A stretch of 30,415 bases of DNA from Sperchopsis tessellata (lineage: Eukaryota; Arthropoda; Insecta; Coleoptera; Hydrophilidae). Within the stretch, counting starts at the first letter, position 1; every line of letters starts with the position of its first letter. Location of the stretch: positions 1-30,415 of the forward strand of contig JAWQRN010000383.1 of the NCBI GenBank assembly GCA_033557685.1. Direction: 5' to 3'. Shown piece by piece: positions 26,501 through 29,723 of the stretch. Under the pieces are notes generated by a model. It had not been told where the DNA came from. It searched no databases and was given only the letters and a program-made list of their open reading frames with translations. A program made the position numbers and the translations under genes.

Positions 26501-26945
26501 TTAAGGTGCTGAATTAAAATCATTTTATATTCATGTATTTACTAACTTACCTATATACAAGGCAGATCAAAATATTTCTCTCCATCTTGAAGTTTTTGTT
26601 GTTTTTATTTAGTTTTACTTTTAGTCTCGCTAAGAACCAAAAGTTACTTTATTTATTTTAACACGTTTTATGTTTTGTTTTTTTACTTAGACCTCTAGTT
26701 CCTCAACGAAACCTATTTTTATAATATCTGGCATGAATATGGATGAGCGACAAGAACTTGTAATTCAATTGGAACAGTTAGGAGCAAGTGTTTCTGAACT
26801 TTCCAGCTATGACCCAACCTGTACTCATCTTATTTGTCCAAAACCATCACGGAATGAAAAGCTTTTATGTTGTATGGCTGCCGGAAAGTGGATTCTGCAC
26901 ATATCCTATGTGGACCAGTCTATAGCTGCAGGCCAGTTCTTAGAT
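2476..26945 (+). CDS. TOPBP1: TopBP1/mus101 orthologue, internal part of gene (11 exons, both ends outside window)
   Basis: The gene encodes a nuclear scaffold of BRCT repeats. In known orthologues it binds phosphorylated partners such as the 9-1-1 clamp and Treslin, helps start replication and activates ATR. Exons read here: 2476-2564, 2768-3070, 4498-4621, 4732-5117, 8973-9363, 15790-16083, 16290-16573, 17400-17537, 22937-23057, 23126-23196, 26691-26945. All have AG acceptors and GT donors with matching phases, giving 818 codons without a stop. Order of domains: BRCT3-like, linker, BRCT4-like, BRCT5-like, S/T-P-rich linker, BRCT6-like, in human numbering. The first exon enters in mid-codon and the last ends in phase 0, so the gene continues both ways. 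Introns run from 68 bp to 6.4 kb, the large ones filled with transposon debris. Orthology rests on recognised domain order; exact exon ends are inferred from splice signals. Confidence 0.9.
2768..3070 (+). CDS. TOPBP1: TopBP1 exon 2: BRCT3-like domain body
   Basis: The exon is in phase 0 at both ends, with acceptor tttttag and donor gtaaga. It reads from IYLAGFG through the BRCT core: the helix EKLCKILNFSGATRY, the strand THIIVGD and the conserved tryptophan in NIHWLLASI, ending in a Ser-rich linker. The spacing of about 75 residues from LDGC to the Trp fits one BRCT repeat. It resembles the third BRCT of human TopBP1 in the THVIVG-type strand and the WLL helix. No stop or frameshift interrupts it. 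Confidence 0.9.
3240..4283 (+). mobile_element. Non-LTR retrotransposon (jockey/CR1-like), 3' half, in TopBP1 intron 2
   Basis: The C-terminal half of a reverse transcriptase is readable: VLYADDTFVLCSAG (catalytic YADD, about 3405-3425), YLKLNLSKTELL, SVRFLGVFLDSNLNWK, YGYVFSIMKYGIIF and, in another frame, VYNNLPGNTKDLPDRQ near the C-terminus. Two stops sit where the family normally has Trp (TAG at 3500, TGA about 3809), and frameshifts fall before 3400 and near 3990. The 3' end runs out in aataaagaatttatcattatta at 4262-4283. The 5' half (endonuclease, RT fingers) is absent, as expected from target-primed insertion. Inactive. Confidence 0.85.
4498..4621 (+). CDS. TOPBP1: TopBP1 exon 3: linker between BRCT3 and BRCT4
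   Basis: Acceptor gttttag, donor gtaagt; the exon enters in phase 0 and leaves in phase 1. It encodes a polar, probably disordered segment with TPTPTK (two T-P sites) and an acidic stretch before DIMQQYLKAS. No domain is visible. It is called an exon because the frame, splice sites and phase fit its neighbours exactly (the split Ser codon a|gt is completed by exon 4). Confidence 0.82.
4732..5117 (+). CDS. TOPBP1: TopBP1 exon 4: linker and first half of BRCT4-like domain
   Basis: The exon begins with the last two bases of a split Ser codon and runs open for 128 further codons to the donor gttagt in phase 0. The first 75 or so residues are a polar linker (QEDTLAQLLRSENF onward). Then YLPLYQGQKFMLINF starts a BRCT fold, followed by EEVIKLKGYIELLAGE and the strand PDFAVVPLFSEEL. 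The Trp-bearing helix is on the next exon, 3.9 kb away. The G-x-x-F-x-L-x-x-F opening and the LLAGE helix end are typical of this repeat in TopBP1. Confidence 0.9.
5450..6821 (-). mobile_element. Tigger-type transposon remnant with decayed DDE transposase, in intron 4
   Basis: On the minus strand, from about 6475 downward, the transposase reads VEKMLSV, a stop, IDDMGQSHMPVSQILIQNKA, then LIFHVDETGQFWKCLPSKTF (first catalytic Asp, near 6190). A frameshifted part follows: DLFNDWFINHLCTE, LLGNAPGHSVNLNAL and VVFLPPNTASIIQPMD, to a C-terminal acidic tail near 5560. In the family the second catalytic Asp lies in LLxDNAPGH; here it is Gly (LLGNAPGH, about 5840-5860). The element's outer end is CAGTAATACCTCGC read inward from a TA at 6820-6821. 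The first HTH is missing and the other terminus is not found. Clearly inactive. Confidence 0.85.
7270..7720 (-). mobile_element. mariner transposase remnant with internal deletion, in intron 4
   Basis: Minus-strand reading gives HIRHCMFFEFHKGSKAT, then, after a missing block, VRTCQRWFS, GDWVPHNLSEENKANR and FLEHLITGDEKWVFDDN, where D of TGDEKW is the first catalytic Asp. Beyond a frameshift, AKPGLHPKKALLCVFGE continues and fades near 7270. Part of the second HTH (about 60 residues between VRTCQRWFS and the WVPH block) is deleted. The WVPHxLSEENKxNR and TGDEKW motifs are diagnostic of animal mariners. Terminal repeats were not identified. Confidence 0.85.
7820..8935 (-). mobile_element. APE-type LINE remnant: endonuclease end plus RT palm, with foreign middle
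   Basis: Read on the minus strand from 8935: FCENEDLMVTSKHYKLPP and, after a shift, QIDYILIRKHYRNGIT and VKTYPGADAMSDYNPVL, the C-terminal part of an apurinic-type endonuclease. AKEGIHKTVVKILQIGN then gives linker sequence down to about 8485. At 8235 the RT resumes with NQTGAIKVDGE, MLFNLYSDAIFQEAI, NIIRYAYDTVIVADN (YADD changed to YAYD) and NTRIEKVTKYKYLG. Around 300 residues of RT between the two blocks are gone, replaced by 8245-8485. Same general family as the 19575-20640 element. Dead. Confidence 0.85.
8245..8485. other. Unidentified AT-rich insert inside the LINE remnant
   Basis: About 240 bp that interrupts the minus-strand LINE between its endonuclease and RT parts. It has no coding sense and no terminal repeat that I could find. 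It contains the stretch ggcaacgaatgttttaccaa and is otherwise AT-rich. It could be a small insertion or filler after deletion. Confidence 0.4.
8973..9363 (+). CDS. TOPBP1: TopBP1 exon 5: end of BRCT4-like and whole BRCT5-like domain
   Basis: The acceptor is tttttag (phase 0) and the donor gtaagt (phase 1). VVNDLWISECWANNEIV supplies the conserved Trp helix that completes BRCT4. After a short proline-containing joint, PLKGCVIALSAYTN opens BRCT5, followed by RTYLRHLVEILGA, the strand STHLISAE and the Trp helix DKDWLLECARTGKF. The tight BRCT4-BRCT5 spacing is characteristic of the TopBP1 middle tandem; in the human protein BRCT5 binds partners such as BLM and MDC1. This is the longest exon in the window and the best conserved. 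Confidence 0.93.
9530..9790 (+). mobile_element. Possible mariner/IS630-type transposase fragment
   Basis: The + strand has ELNEDDFNRRHLFFDIVP, a stop, then NTIFNSKAEFMA and, in a shifted frame, FAFNGTFNNLWLLYW. This order resembles a widespread insect DDE transposase (LNEDDFxRRxxFC, FSDEAxFxLNG, CRYW), where the Asp of FSDEA is catalytic; here it reads FNSKAE. The match is from memory and short, so the call is tentative. The 22440-22640 fragment could be the 3' part of the same family. Confidence 0.4.
9850..10980 (+). mobile_element. hAT transposase remnant (ZBED/SCAND3-like), two pieces, in intron 5
   Basis: The first piece, about 9950-10056, reads MNYVTDIFKNLNHLNLNMQ, the middle region of hAT transposases of the SCAND3/ZBED5 kind. 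The second piece, 10723-10975, reads KHQELLELKNDRILQIKL, then LTQFWIKEFPTMTKQAIYVL and MPFSKLFLCELAFSTLNKI with GRLICIILRVA. This is the C-terminal hAT dimerisation domain, with the typical LCExxFSxL motif. Between them, 10060-10720 is AT-rich with no coding sense, either an insertion or decayed coding. Most of the N-terminal and catalytic region is missing. Confidence 0.75.
10985..11345. other. AT-rich intron sequence, nothing recognised
   Basis: No exon, transposase motif or clear repeat is visible. There are homopolymer-rich stretches and the region lies between the hAT and piggyBac remnants. Confidence 0.5.
11346..12710 (-). mobile_element. piggyBac-type transposon remnant, in intron 5
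   Basis: A TTAA at 11346-11349 followed by CCCTATTCAGCTC has the form of a piggyBac target site plus terminus. On the minus strand the transposase reads AETRYEKITSVIPLNRFD, LRTFLHINGNNKAVAPS, MGKIKPEEFNLIDETMIPFK, then RNKRHKWEIKLLARAGAW and DVYI, from about 11930 down to 11630. NRFDKLRTFLHxN and IDETMIPFK (the latter contains a catalytic Asp) are diagnostic of the family. A probable N-terminus lies at 12704-12600 minus (MSDKKTINLSTLTADEA, stop, RMLEAADSEMSE). The stretch 12030-12470 between them is foreign. The second TTAA end was not found. Confidence 0.75.
12140..12430 (+). other. Unrecognised coding-like stretch nested in the piggyBac remnant
   Basis: The 88-residue + strand frame at 12158-12421 is less AT-rich than its surroundings and looks like protein: GGHRVEALTSAEVSSTF, STTELTALIQTCLDHAYIGK, VVAECRRREMREGILQAIGS. 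A stop lies just upstream and TAG ends it, so it is a fragment. No start or splice context is clear. I do not recognise a family. It interrupts a minus-strand piggyBac transposase and so arrived later, probably as part of another mobile element. A chance frame is possible but less likely given composition. Confidence 0.4.
12725..13045. other. AT-rich intron sequence, nothing recognised
   Basis: No exon, RNA gene or transposase motif is visible; poly(A)/poly(T) tracts only. Confidence 0.5.
13049..13430 (+). repeat. Possible solo or fragmentary LTR
   Basis: The stretch opens with TGTGACAGCC, has a TATA-like tatttaag at about 13159 followed by cgcttctagttagcag, and may close at gctaca near 13429. 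It is less AT-rich at the start than its flanks and non-coding. This arrangement suggests an LTR promoter, but no matching target duplication (ggttc left, ttgcc right) or internal region supports it. An alternative is the 5' untranslated part of the adjoining LINE. Confidence 0.22.
13570..15486 (+). mobile_element. Non-LTR retrotransposon (jockey/CR1-like), 5'-truncated, in intron 5
   Basis: Coding sense begins near 13577 (LWRTLSAMNVTGSTAPNIPS) and includes VLAKGWKNVLITSLPKINKL, FLQRNKILPDMQSGF, LLDYNKAFDTISHRML (RT catalytic Asp region), a broken GVPxGSILGPFLF block near 14280 and a lost YADD box at 14370-14385. From 14385 a long open stretch follows: SLNPVKSKVIVFG, NLGVYMDINLRFKKH, SHFNYYDVVYGPCLD and RIQSIQNNCLRFVYGIRKYN. 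After a shift at 14930, LRHKHSLAILAHRTSYFK leads to the ORF end at about 15153. A 3' UTR of about 330 bp ends in gcaataaagacattttatta. Endonuclease absent; at least four frameshifts or stops. Confidence 0.88.
15487..15789. other. Intron sequence before exon 6, nothing recognised
   Basis: AT-rich, with a pyrimidine-rich run-up to the acceptor at 15788-15789. No gene or repeat unit seen. Confidence 0.5.
15790..16083 (+). CDS. TOPBP1: TopBP1 exon 6: S/T-P-rich linker
   Basis: Acceptor tttcag and donor gtaaga; enters in phase 1 (g|ca, Ala) and leaves in phase 1. It encodes about 98 residues of low-complexity, Ser/Thr/Asn-rich linker with repeated T-P dipeptides (ELPSTPKSE, LVTKTPQS, QVGTPQN, TKTPNA, TRTPEM). 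In known TopBP1 proteins the region between BRCT5 and BRCT6 is disordered and carries phosphorylation sites; CDK-type control here is inference from the T-P motifs. There are no stops, and the exon phases fit both neighbours. Confidence 0.85.
16290..16573 (+). CDS. TOPBP1: TopBP1 exon 7: conserved linker block before BRCT6
   Basis: Acceptor tttttttag (phase 1, c|aa Gln) and donor gtaagt (phase 0). It contains VTPVNKIMAEV, LLGTPESPP and DTPETPLGAFIREN, a run of T-P sites followed by a short likely helix. The TPxxPLGAF-type block is, to my recollection, shared with vertebrate TopBP1 linkers, so this is a real conserved segment and not only filler. The exon stands 206 bp after exon 6 with no transposon between them. 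Confidence 0.87.
16725..17268. repeat. Foldback element: 544-bp near-palindrome in intron 7
   Basis: The left arm (16725-16973) and right arm (17027-17268) are inverted copies along nearly their whole length, separated by a loop of about 53 bp. Matching landmarks: gttattaatagcatattg against caatatgctattaataac at the outer ends, cagtacaactgcatcccct against aggggatgcagttgtactg, catctaatgtaagcc-type and gataagtacctgtc-type blocks, and gaattccttctac against gtagaaggaatttcc at the loop. No protein coding. As an element it resembles a foldback or long-TIR MITE. It is transcribed with the TopBP1 pre-mRNA. Confidence 0.88.
17293..17332 (-). repeat. Inverted extra copy of the foldback loop sequence
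   Basis: The 40 bp here, reverse-complemented, match the foldback loop at 16991-17030 (shared core ctacttccatggtc and agtgtag) with a few differences. It lies just outside the right arm, so the element either extends beyond 17268 or two copies overlap. Confidence 0.7.
17400..17537 (+). CDS. TOPBP1: TopBP1 exon 8: basic and acidic linker segment
   Basis: The acceptor tggttttag at 17398-17399 was chosen because the next AG, at 17408-17409, does not match the phase 0 left by exon 7. The resulting frame is PLSELKRKLWNNICPPRGSQ, then EPDPCTPKRK at the donor gtaacc. The basic RK clusters next to a T-P site could serve as nuclear localisation, an inference. The other two frames hit stops early (tga at 17412 region, tag near 17453), which supports the chosen frame. 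No domain is visible. Confidence 0.8.
17729..18055. repeat. MITE with 22-bp terminal inverted repeats and TA flanks, in intron 8
   Basis: The left end TA|GAGAGCCTGTATATTAAAAC (17729-17750) and the right end GTTTTAATATATAGGCTCTC|TA (18034-18055) are inverted copies with one mismatch. TA at both edges fits a Tc1/mariner-type target duplication. Subterminal inverted similarity continues (cgccatttttggtc near 17811, gactgaaaatggcat near 18006). The 327-bp element has no coding capacity, so it would be mobilised by another element's transposase. Confidence 0.85.
18192..18297 (+). repeat. Solo copy of the foldback arm
   Basis: This stretch repeats the outer right arm of the foldback (compare 17161-17264): aggggatgcagttgtactg, then gtggtattcttcgaaacac, gcagcattcattcc and tttgcaatatgctatta. 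No inverted partner lies nearby. It is a half element or the remains of a deletion. Confidence 0.85.
18300..19250. other. Intron 8 sequence without recognised content
   Basis: AT-rich; I found no exon, coding motif or strong repeat. A weak echo caaaccatcaacttcatctg near 18584 recalls the PSTSSAN tail in the 463-2335 Tigger remnant, too short to call. Confidence 0.5.
19255..19515. repeat. Degenerate T-rich tandem array, left part
   Basis: Irregular repeats built from acaagatttttt and tttctaaacctagtg motifs (for example near 19260, 19355, 19400, 19440 and 19500), spaced about 40 to 90 bp. The same motifs recur at 21115-21545 beyond a LINE. Confidence 0.6.
19575..20640 (-). mobile_element. LINE remnant (minus strand), RT to C-terminus with gaps, in intron 8
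   Basis: Read from 20640 downward: SESQFGFRNALRTREALFAI, MYVCFLDYNKAFDTV (RT catalytic region), a jump to HLYFDQTNNVKVENEL, then LLFNLYSEEIIQRAL and NIIRYADDTILIAESLEDLQ with intact YADD at about 20215. Then follow NKYKYLGTIVHDNNDYTE, RMMRCYVFSVILYG and RRMLKISW, and near the end QYLRHVMRGEKYIMLQIILQ and GKRSVGKRRIS by 19600. Frameshifts separate several blocks and the 5' half is missing. Similar to the 7820-8935 copy (shared VNGRPINIIRYA). Confidence 0.87.
20640..21110. repeat. Non-coding stretch with 19-bp inverted repeats (possible MITE)
   Basis: gtttcgaattggcgtgcag at 20808-20826 is mirrored by ctgcacgccaatttcaaaac at 21003-21022. The 176 bp between them is non-coding. A small inverted-repeat element is possible, but target duplications are not evident. 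Slightly less AT-rich than the surroundings around 20760-20840. Confidence 0.45.
21115..21545. repeat. Degenerate T-rich tandem array, right part
   Basis: Continues the theme of the 19255-19515 array: ctacacaaggttttt-like, cctagtgcaaggt (21154), tttagtgcaagattttgg (21229) and repeated acaagatttttat or acaaatttttt blocks. Open frames here are artefacts of the T-rich composition (Phe-rich). Confidence 0.6.
21672..21745. repeat. Short tandem repeat of about 15-bp units
   Basis: Four to five units alternating tgtcaaaaactac and gttgaaaactac/gc are seen. No coding role. Confidence 0.65.
21760..22435. other. Intron 8 sequence, nothing recognised
   Basis: AT-rich, no exon or transposon motif that I can defend. 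It may be decayed 5' material of the transposase fragment that follows. Confidence 0.45.
22440..22645 (+). mobile_element. mariner/IS630-type transposase C-terminal fragment
   Basis: The + strand reads NLWENLKLKVYTNLPNNF, then ITDAMRRLPTNFYLM and, after a shift, GYCDDANSAHFEN. This matches the C-terminal order FLWGxLKxKVYxxxPxxxxEL...GYCxxxxGxHFEH of insect mariner-type transposases. The W of LWENLK lies a few residues after the usual third catalytic position, which is not preserved. Nothing upstream can be joined to it with confidence. Confidence 0.55.
22937..23057 (+). CDS. TOPBP1: TopBP1 exon 9: short linker exon
   Basis: Acceptor tttaag, donor gtttgt; phase 0 in, phase 1 out. It encodes GGPDTQDVIGQKLQQIENML, likely a helix, followed by a Ser/Lys-rich basic stretch (KSTKKRES). 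It lies 5.4 kb after exon 8 but only 68 bp before exon 10, and the split Gly/Ala codon g|ct matches. The weak acceptor makes its 5' edge the least certain of the set; ggag|ggcct four bases later would break the frame. Confidence 0.75.
23126..23196 (+). CDS. TOPBP1: TopBP1 exon 10: last linker exon before BRCT6
   Basis: Acceptor ttctcatag, donor gtaagt; phase 1 in, phase 0 out. It encodes TTEVKESQAFTVGWDYMECD and ends in an Asp-rich stretch. A VGWD-type motif shortly before BRCT6 is, as I recall it, also present in vertebrate TopBP1. The 68-bp intron before it is the smallest here. Confidence 0.78.
23197..23745. other. Start of intron 10, nothing recognised
   Basis: No exon or clear mobile element. 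An AT-rich stretch of about 550 bp before the Tc1 remnant. Confidence 0.5.
23760..24296 (-). mobile_element. Tc1-like transposase remnant, minus strand, in intron 10
   Basis: Read from 24296 down: HNTIDVMIWSTFIYNKRSPL (the VMVWGxI block), LQPVPHFRQHLNAIYQRDS, SHVTGNF (near QDNARPH, catalytic Asp lost), FPIKYV, stop, DTVGRRL (the PIExxWDxxGRR block), then YLGISYLKQI and the C-terminus near 23830. Several stops and a frameshift. A 20-bp tandem duplication (ctctcatatgtctggg core) sits at 23861-23900. The order and motifs are those of Tc1 transposases. Confidence 0.8.
24320..24430 (+). mobile_element. Tc1-like transposase fragment, plus strand
   Basis: The + strand frame reads QFRPLAVERHVRQTIGVMVW and continues GIITF, equivalent to the CRP...RHTxxTxGVMVWGAI block of Tc1 transposases. 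It stands head to head with the minus-strand copy that ends at 24296. The reading runs straight into the first unit of the tandem array. Confidence 0.72.
24390..25800 (+). repeat. Tandem array of 13 units (105-113 bp) with four-unit higher-order pattern
   Basis: The word cacatttgt starts at 24399, 24504, 24617, 24729, 24842, 24947, 25060, 25266, 25376, 25488, 25600 and 25705; a thirteenth unit, near 25168, has lost it. Spacing is 105, 113, 112, 113, 105, 113, then 206 (two units, one truncated), 110, 112, 112, 105. Each unit runs gttatcacatttgtcagcag, tagatctgggattttg, cagttaattggtaaaataat, then cgat... and gataaattaaaccattattt. Size classes differ mainly by an attaataa insertion after aatcg. 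Variants mark an A-B-C-D order repeated after 443 bp. Non-coding. Confidence 0.93.
25800..26180. repeat. Array fringe: short ttatttgattaatc repeats and a lone divergent unit
   Basis: At 25790-25875 a run of short ttatttgattaatc-type repeats (about five) follows the last unit. At 26049-26160 a divergent single copy of the unit's inner part appears (agggctgtgattttgtttt, aataatccattaataaatg, gataaat), without the Tc1-derived leader. Between them, 25880-26040 is unassigned. Confidence 0.65.
26180..26500 (+). mobile_element. Tc1-like transposase C-terminus, plus strand, with 33-bp direct repeats
   Basis: The + strand reads FPIENV, stop, DMIGQKLTILQNPP, then EQLQHQILVAWDKILQEVID and SLPRCVR up to about 26445. 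This is the PIENVWDxxGR...C-terminal block of Tc1 elements. The word catacaatgg(t/a)agagtgt occurs at 26185 and again at 26451, so a second copy of the element's 3' end lies just before the coding part. With 24320-24430 this looks like one + strand Tc1 copy split by the tandem array. Confidence 0.78.
26691..26945 (+). CDS. TOPBP1: TopBP1 exon 11: BRCT6-like domain
   Basis: The acceptor ttttacttag and donor gtaagt are both in phase 0. The 85 residues form almost a whole BRCT: KPIFIISGMNMDERQ as first strand, LVIQLEQLGASVSEL as helix, DPTCTHLICPKPSRNEK as the core strand, AAGKWILHISYVDQS as the Trp helix and AAGQFLDV at the end. The DPTCTH and AAGKWxLH motifs are hallmarks of TopBP1 BRCT6, which in human also binds poly(ADP-ribosyl)ated partners. 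Downstream exons (ATR-activating region, BRCT7-8) are not in the window. Confidence 0.93.
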
Positions 26946-27266
26946 GTAAGTATCCCAGTTATTTATTTTAATACTACTCTCTAAGAGCATTACGTTACAT
27001 CATTCTCCCACTACGGTCTGTTCAATATCGATTACACAGGTCGACATGATTTTTTCACAGAAATAACCTAGCACGTCCCATTTTTGAGTACCTGTTTGTC
27101 CCTTATATCAGGGTGGGATTATTGAAATTATTTGTACGAGAGGTAGCGGGGGTATTTCTAACATATTCTACGAACGTTTAAGGGTACTTTTATGTTTCTC
27201 TAAAGTTTAGTTTGTTTCTGTCTAGTGTACAGTACAGTTAAGTGTTATTGTCGTATTTTATATAAA
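26946..27266. other. Non-coding stretch after exon 11
   Basis: No splice-compatible exon is visible. It may include the leader of the repeat-family copy that starts at 27267. Confidence 0.45.
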
Positions 27267-28761
27267 ATGACAAGTTTTAGTAGTTGATGTTACAAAAATC
27301 TGTCCGATCAGTTTTGTTATATATGTCATAGGCTAGATCTATATCCGAGGAAGTCAAAAAAGCATATCTTTTATATTTTAAGCGCCAAATTGGAGATCAA
27401 GATAAAAGTTGGGTCCCTCATGTTTGCTGTGTGAGTTCTCACGTAAATTTAGTGCAGTGGCATCGCAAGAAAAATTCTATGATGTTTGCTGTTTCTATGG
27501 AGTGGAGAGAACGTACTGACCATATAAGTGATTGCTACTTCTGTATCACTAAAACAGAAGGGTATTCAAAAAAGAAAAGGGACAAAATTGAGTATCCATA
27601 TTTGCTTTCTGCACAAGGCCAGTTCCTCATAGCCAGGAATTACTAGTGCCGATTGCATCTTTAAACTTGGACATTGTTATATTTCCCGGTGATTCTAATT
27701 CTTCATCAGGATCTGATCCACAACTTCCTGAGAACACCAGTAGTGACCCAACATTTTTACCAACTACCAGTGAACCTCACTTAATAACTCAGAATGAAAT
27801 AAATGATTTGGTACATGACGTGGGTTTGTCAGATTAAAAATCTGAACTTCTTGGTTCCAAACTTCAACAGTGGAACCTATTAGATAAAAATGCAAGTGTT
27901 TCACTTTACCGAAAACGGAAATAACATTCTCAAGTTTTTATAAAATGGAAAGATCGCTATGTGTGTTATGATATTGATGGTTTAATGAATGAGCTAAATA
28001 TGGAACATGTACCTTCCGACTAGCGTATTTTCATAAATTCATCGAAATACAGCCTAAAAGCAGTCTTGCTTCATAAAGGAAACCAAAAAAAAACTATTCT
28101 TTTAGCCCATTTAGTGAAAATGAAAGAAAACTATGATAACTTAGCTACCTTACTAAATCAAGTTAAATATGAACAGTATCAGTGGGATATTTCTTTACAA
28201 AGTATAGTTTTTGTTTTTTGTGTCTATGGGACAGTCTACCAACAAAAGAACATTTCATTAAGAAAGATTGGCCTCATAGAACTTCTTTTGAACCAGGTAC
28301 TTCAAACATAAAATATGCCACCCTTGTTAACCCAAGAAAGGTGCTTCTTCCGCCTCTCCTTATTAAGCTTGGACTATTGAAAAACTTTGTTAAAGCTATG
28401 GACAAAGAAGGTATTGGTTTCAAGTACCTAATTGAAATATTTCCTCAGTTAAGTGAGGCAAAACTAAAAGAAGCCATCTTTATTGGACTTCAAATAAAGA
28501 AACTTAAGTGATTTCCTTTTTCATGAAAAATTAAATGACAAGGAATTGGCTGCTTGGAGTTGTTATGTAAGTGTAATGAAGGGATTTCTGGGTAACAAGA
28601 AAGATGATAACTATAAAACCCTCATAGATGAACTCTTAAAAGCCTATGCCTTAAAAGTGCATTTTTTGCACTCGCATTTGAAGTTTTTCCTGGAAAATTT
28701 GGGTGCAGTGACGAGCAAGGATAGAGATTGGTGCCTACTGCTAGTTTTTAAAAAGAGATGA
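27267..28761 (+). pseudogene. Broken copy of an unnamed, dispersed arthropod protein family (probably transposon-borne)
   Basis: An ATG at 27267 leads to a Cys-rich start (NLSDQFCYICHR). In the next frame follow GDQDKSWVPHVCCVSSHV, HISDCYFCITKTEGYSKKKR and, in a third, SEPHLITQNEINDLVHDVG, LLGSKLQQWNLLDKNASVS and FINSSKYSLKAVLLHKGN. Then come WPHRTSFEPGTSNIKYATLV, LPPLLIKLGLLKNFVKAMDK and KVHFLHSHLKFFLENLGAV at 28660-28720. At least four in-frame stops (about 27285, 27835, 27919, 28021) and several frameshifts break it. The CYIC and HVCC...C pairs suggest a zinc-binding N-terminus. I recall many similar uncharacterised copies in insect genomes, which argues for a mobile element; I cannot name the superfamily, and no terminal repeats are visible. 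Confidence 0.7.
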
Positions 28762-28789
28762 TTATACTGAACACAAGAGAAAAAAGTGA

Positions 28790-29720
28790 AATATTTTGTC
28801 TGTGTATGATATCTTCATGTAACATTTTGTAGTTTTTATTGCACATGATCCTTAGTAAAATGTCTGCTTATATTTAACATGTTTCACATGTTTATATTAA
28901 ATTAACATTAGATTCCAAAAATATGCTTCTTTTTTTTATCCGACCACTAACCCCTGTAACAAAAAAACTGTACGTGTTACAGTATTTAGCATATCATTTT
29001 CGAATTTAAGACCACGAAATACTTTATATACACCTATTTCCATCAATGTTACTTCAAAAGAGTGTAAATTTGTTGATCAGTATTATTTATATGGCTTGTA
29101 TATAAAAAGGTCAGGCTGAAATAATCATTGGTAAGCATCATGATAATTTATGTAAATACCTAAAAACACATCTTTTTAAACTTCCCTCTGTCTTCTCTGA
29201 CTTTCACTTTTAGTAGATGTGTAATCCTCACATGTCAATTTAAAATTTTTTAAATTCATCATTTTTTTCATGTCGCGGCTTCCCCTTTTATAGTTGTCAG
29301 GAATTTTATCTCCTTGAGTTCATATTTTGCTGACAGAAATCAAATATGTGAAGATTGGTAAGCGTACAAATAAATCTAGAGTTGTTTGGAAGTAATTGAT
29401 ACTGCACTAACGGCAGACGTGTTTGTGCAATATTTTGTAGGCATCTTTTTATCGTATGGGGAGTGATCATTCTTATCCGTCGTTTTCCGATAGTGGTTAG
29501 AATTTCTTACTCTATCCTGTTACAGAACATGAAATTCGTAGCGTGATTTTGAAGATACGGATTAATTGTGTGGTAATTATGAATATCTGAGTGGGTTGAA
29601 TAATTATTGCAGTTTTTATGAGTTTACATAACATTTGCAAGGCAAATCATTGAATATAGTGTAAGTACGTTGTATCTAAATAATGTCACACAATGCTCCT
29701 TCCAAATCAATTTATCATTT
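28790..29720. other. AT-rich sequence, nothing recognised
   Basis: No TopBP1 exon, coding frame of note, or repeat unit could be supported. It lies between the broken repeat-family gene and a LINE. Confidence 0.5.
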
Positions 29721-29723
29721 TAG

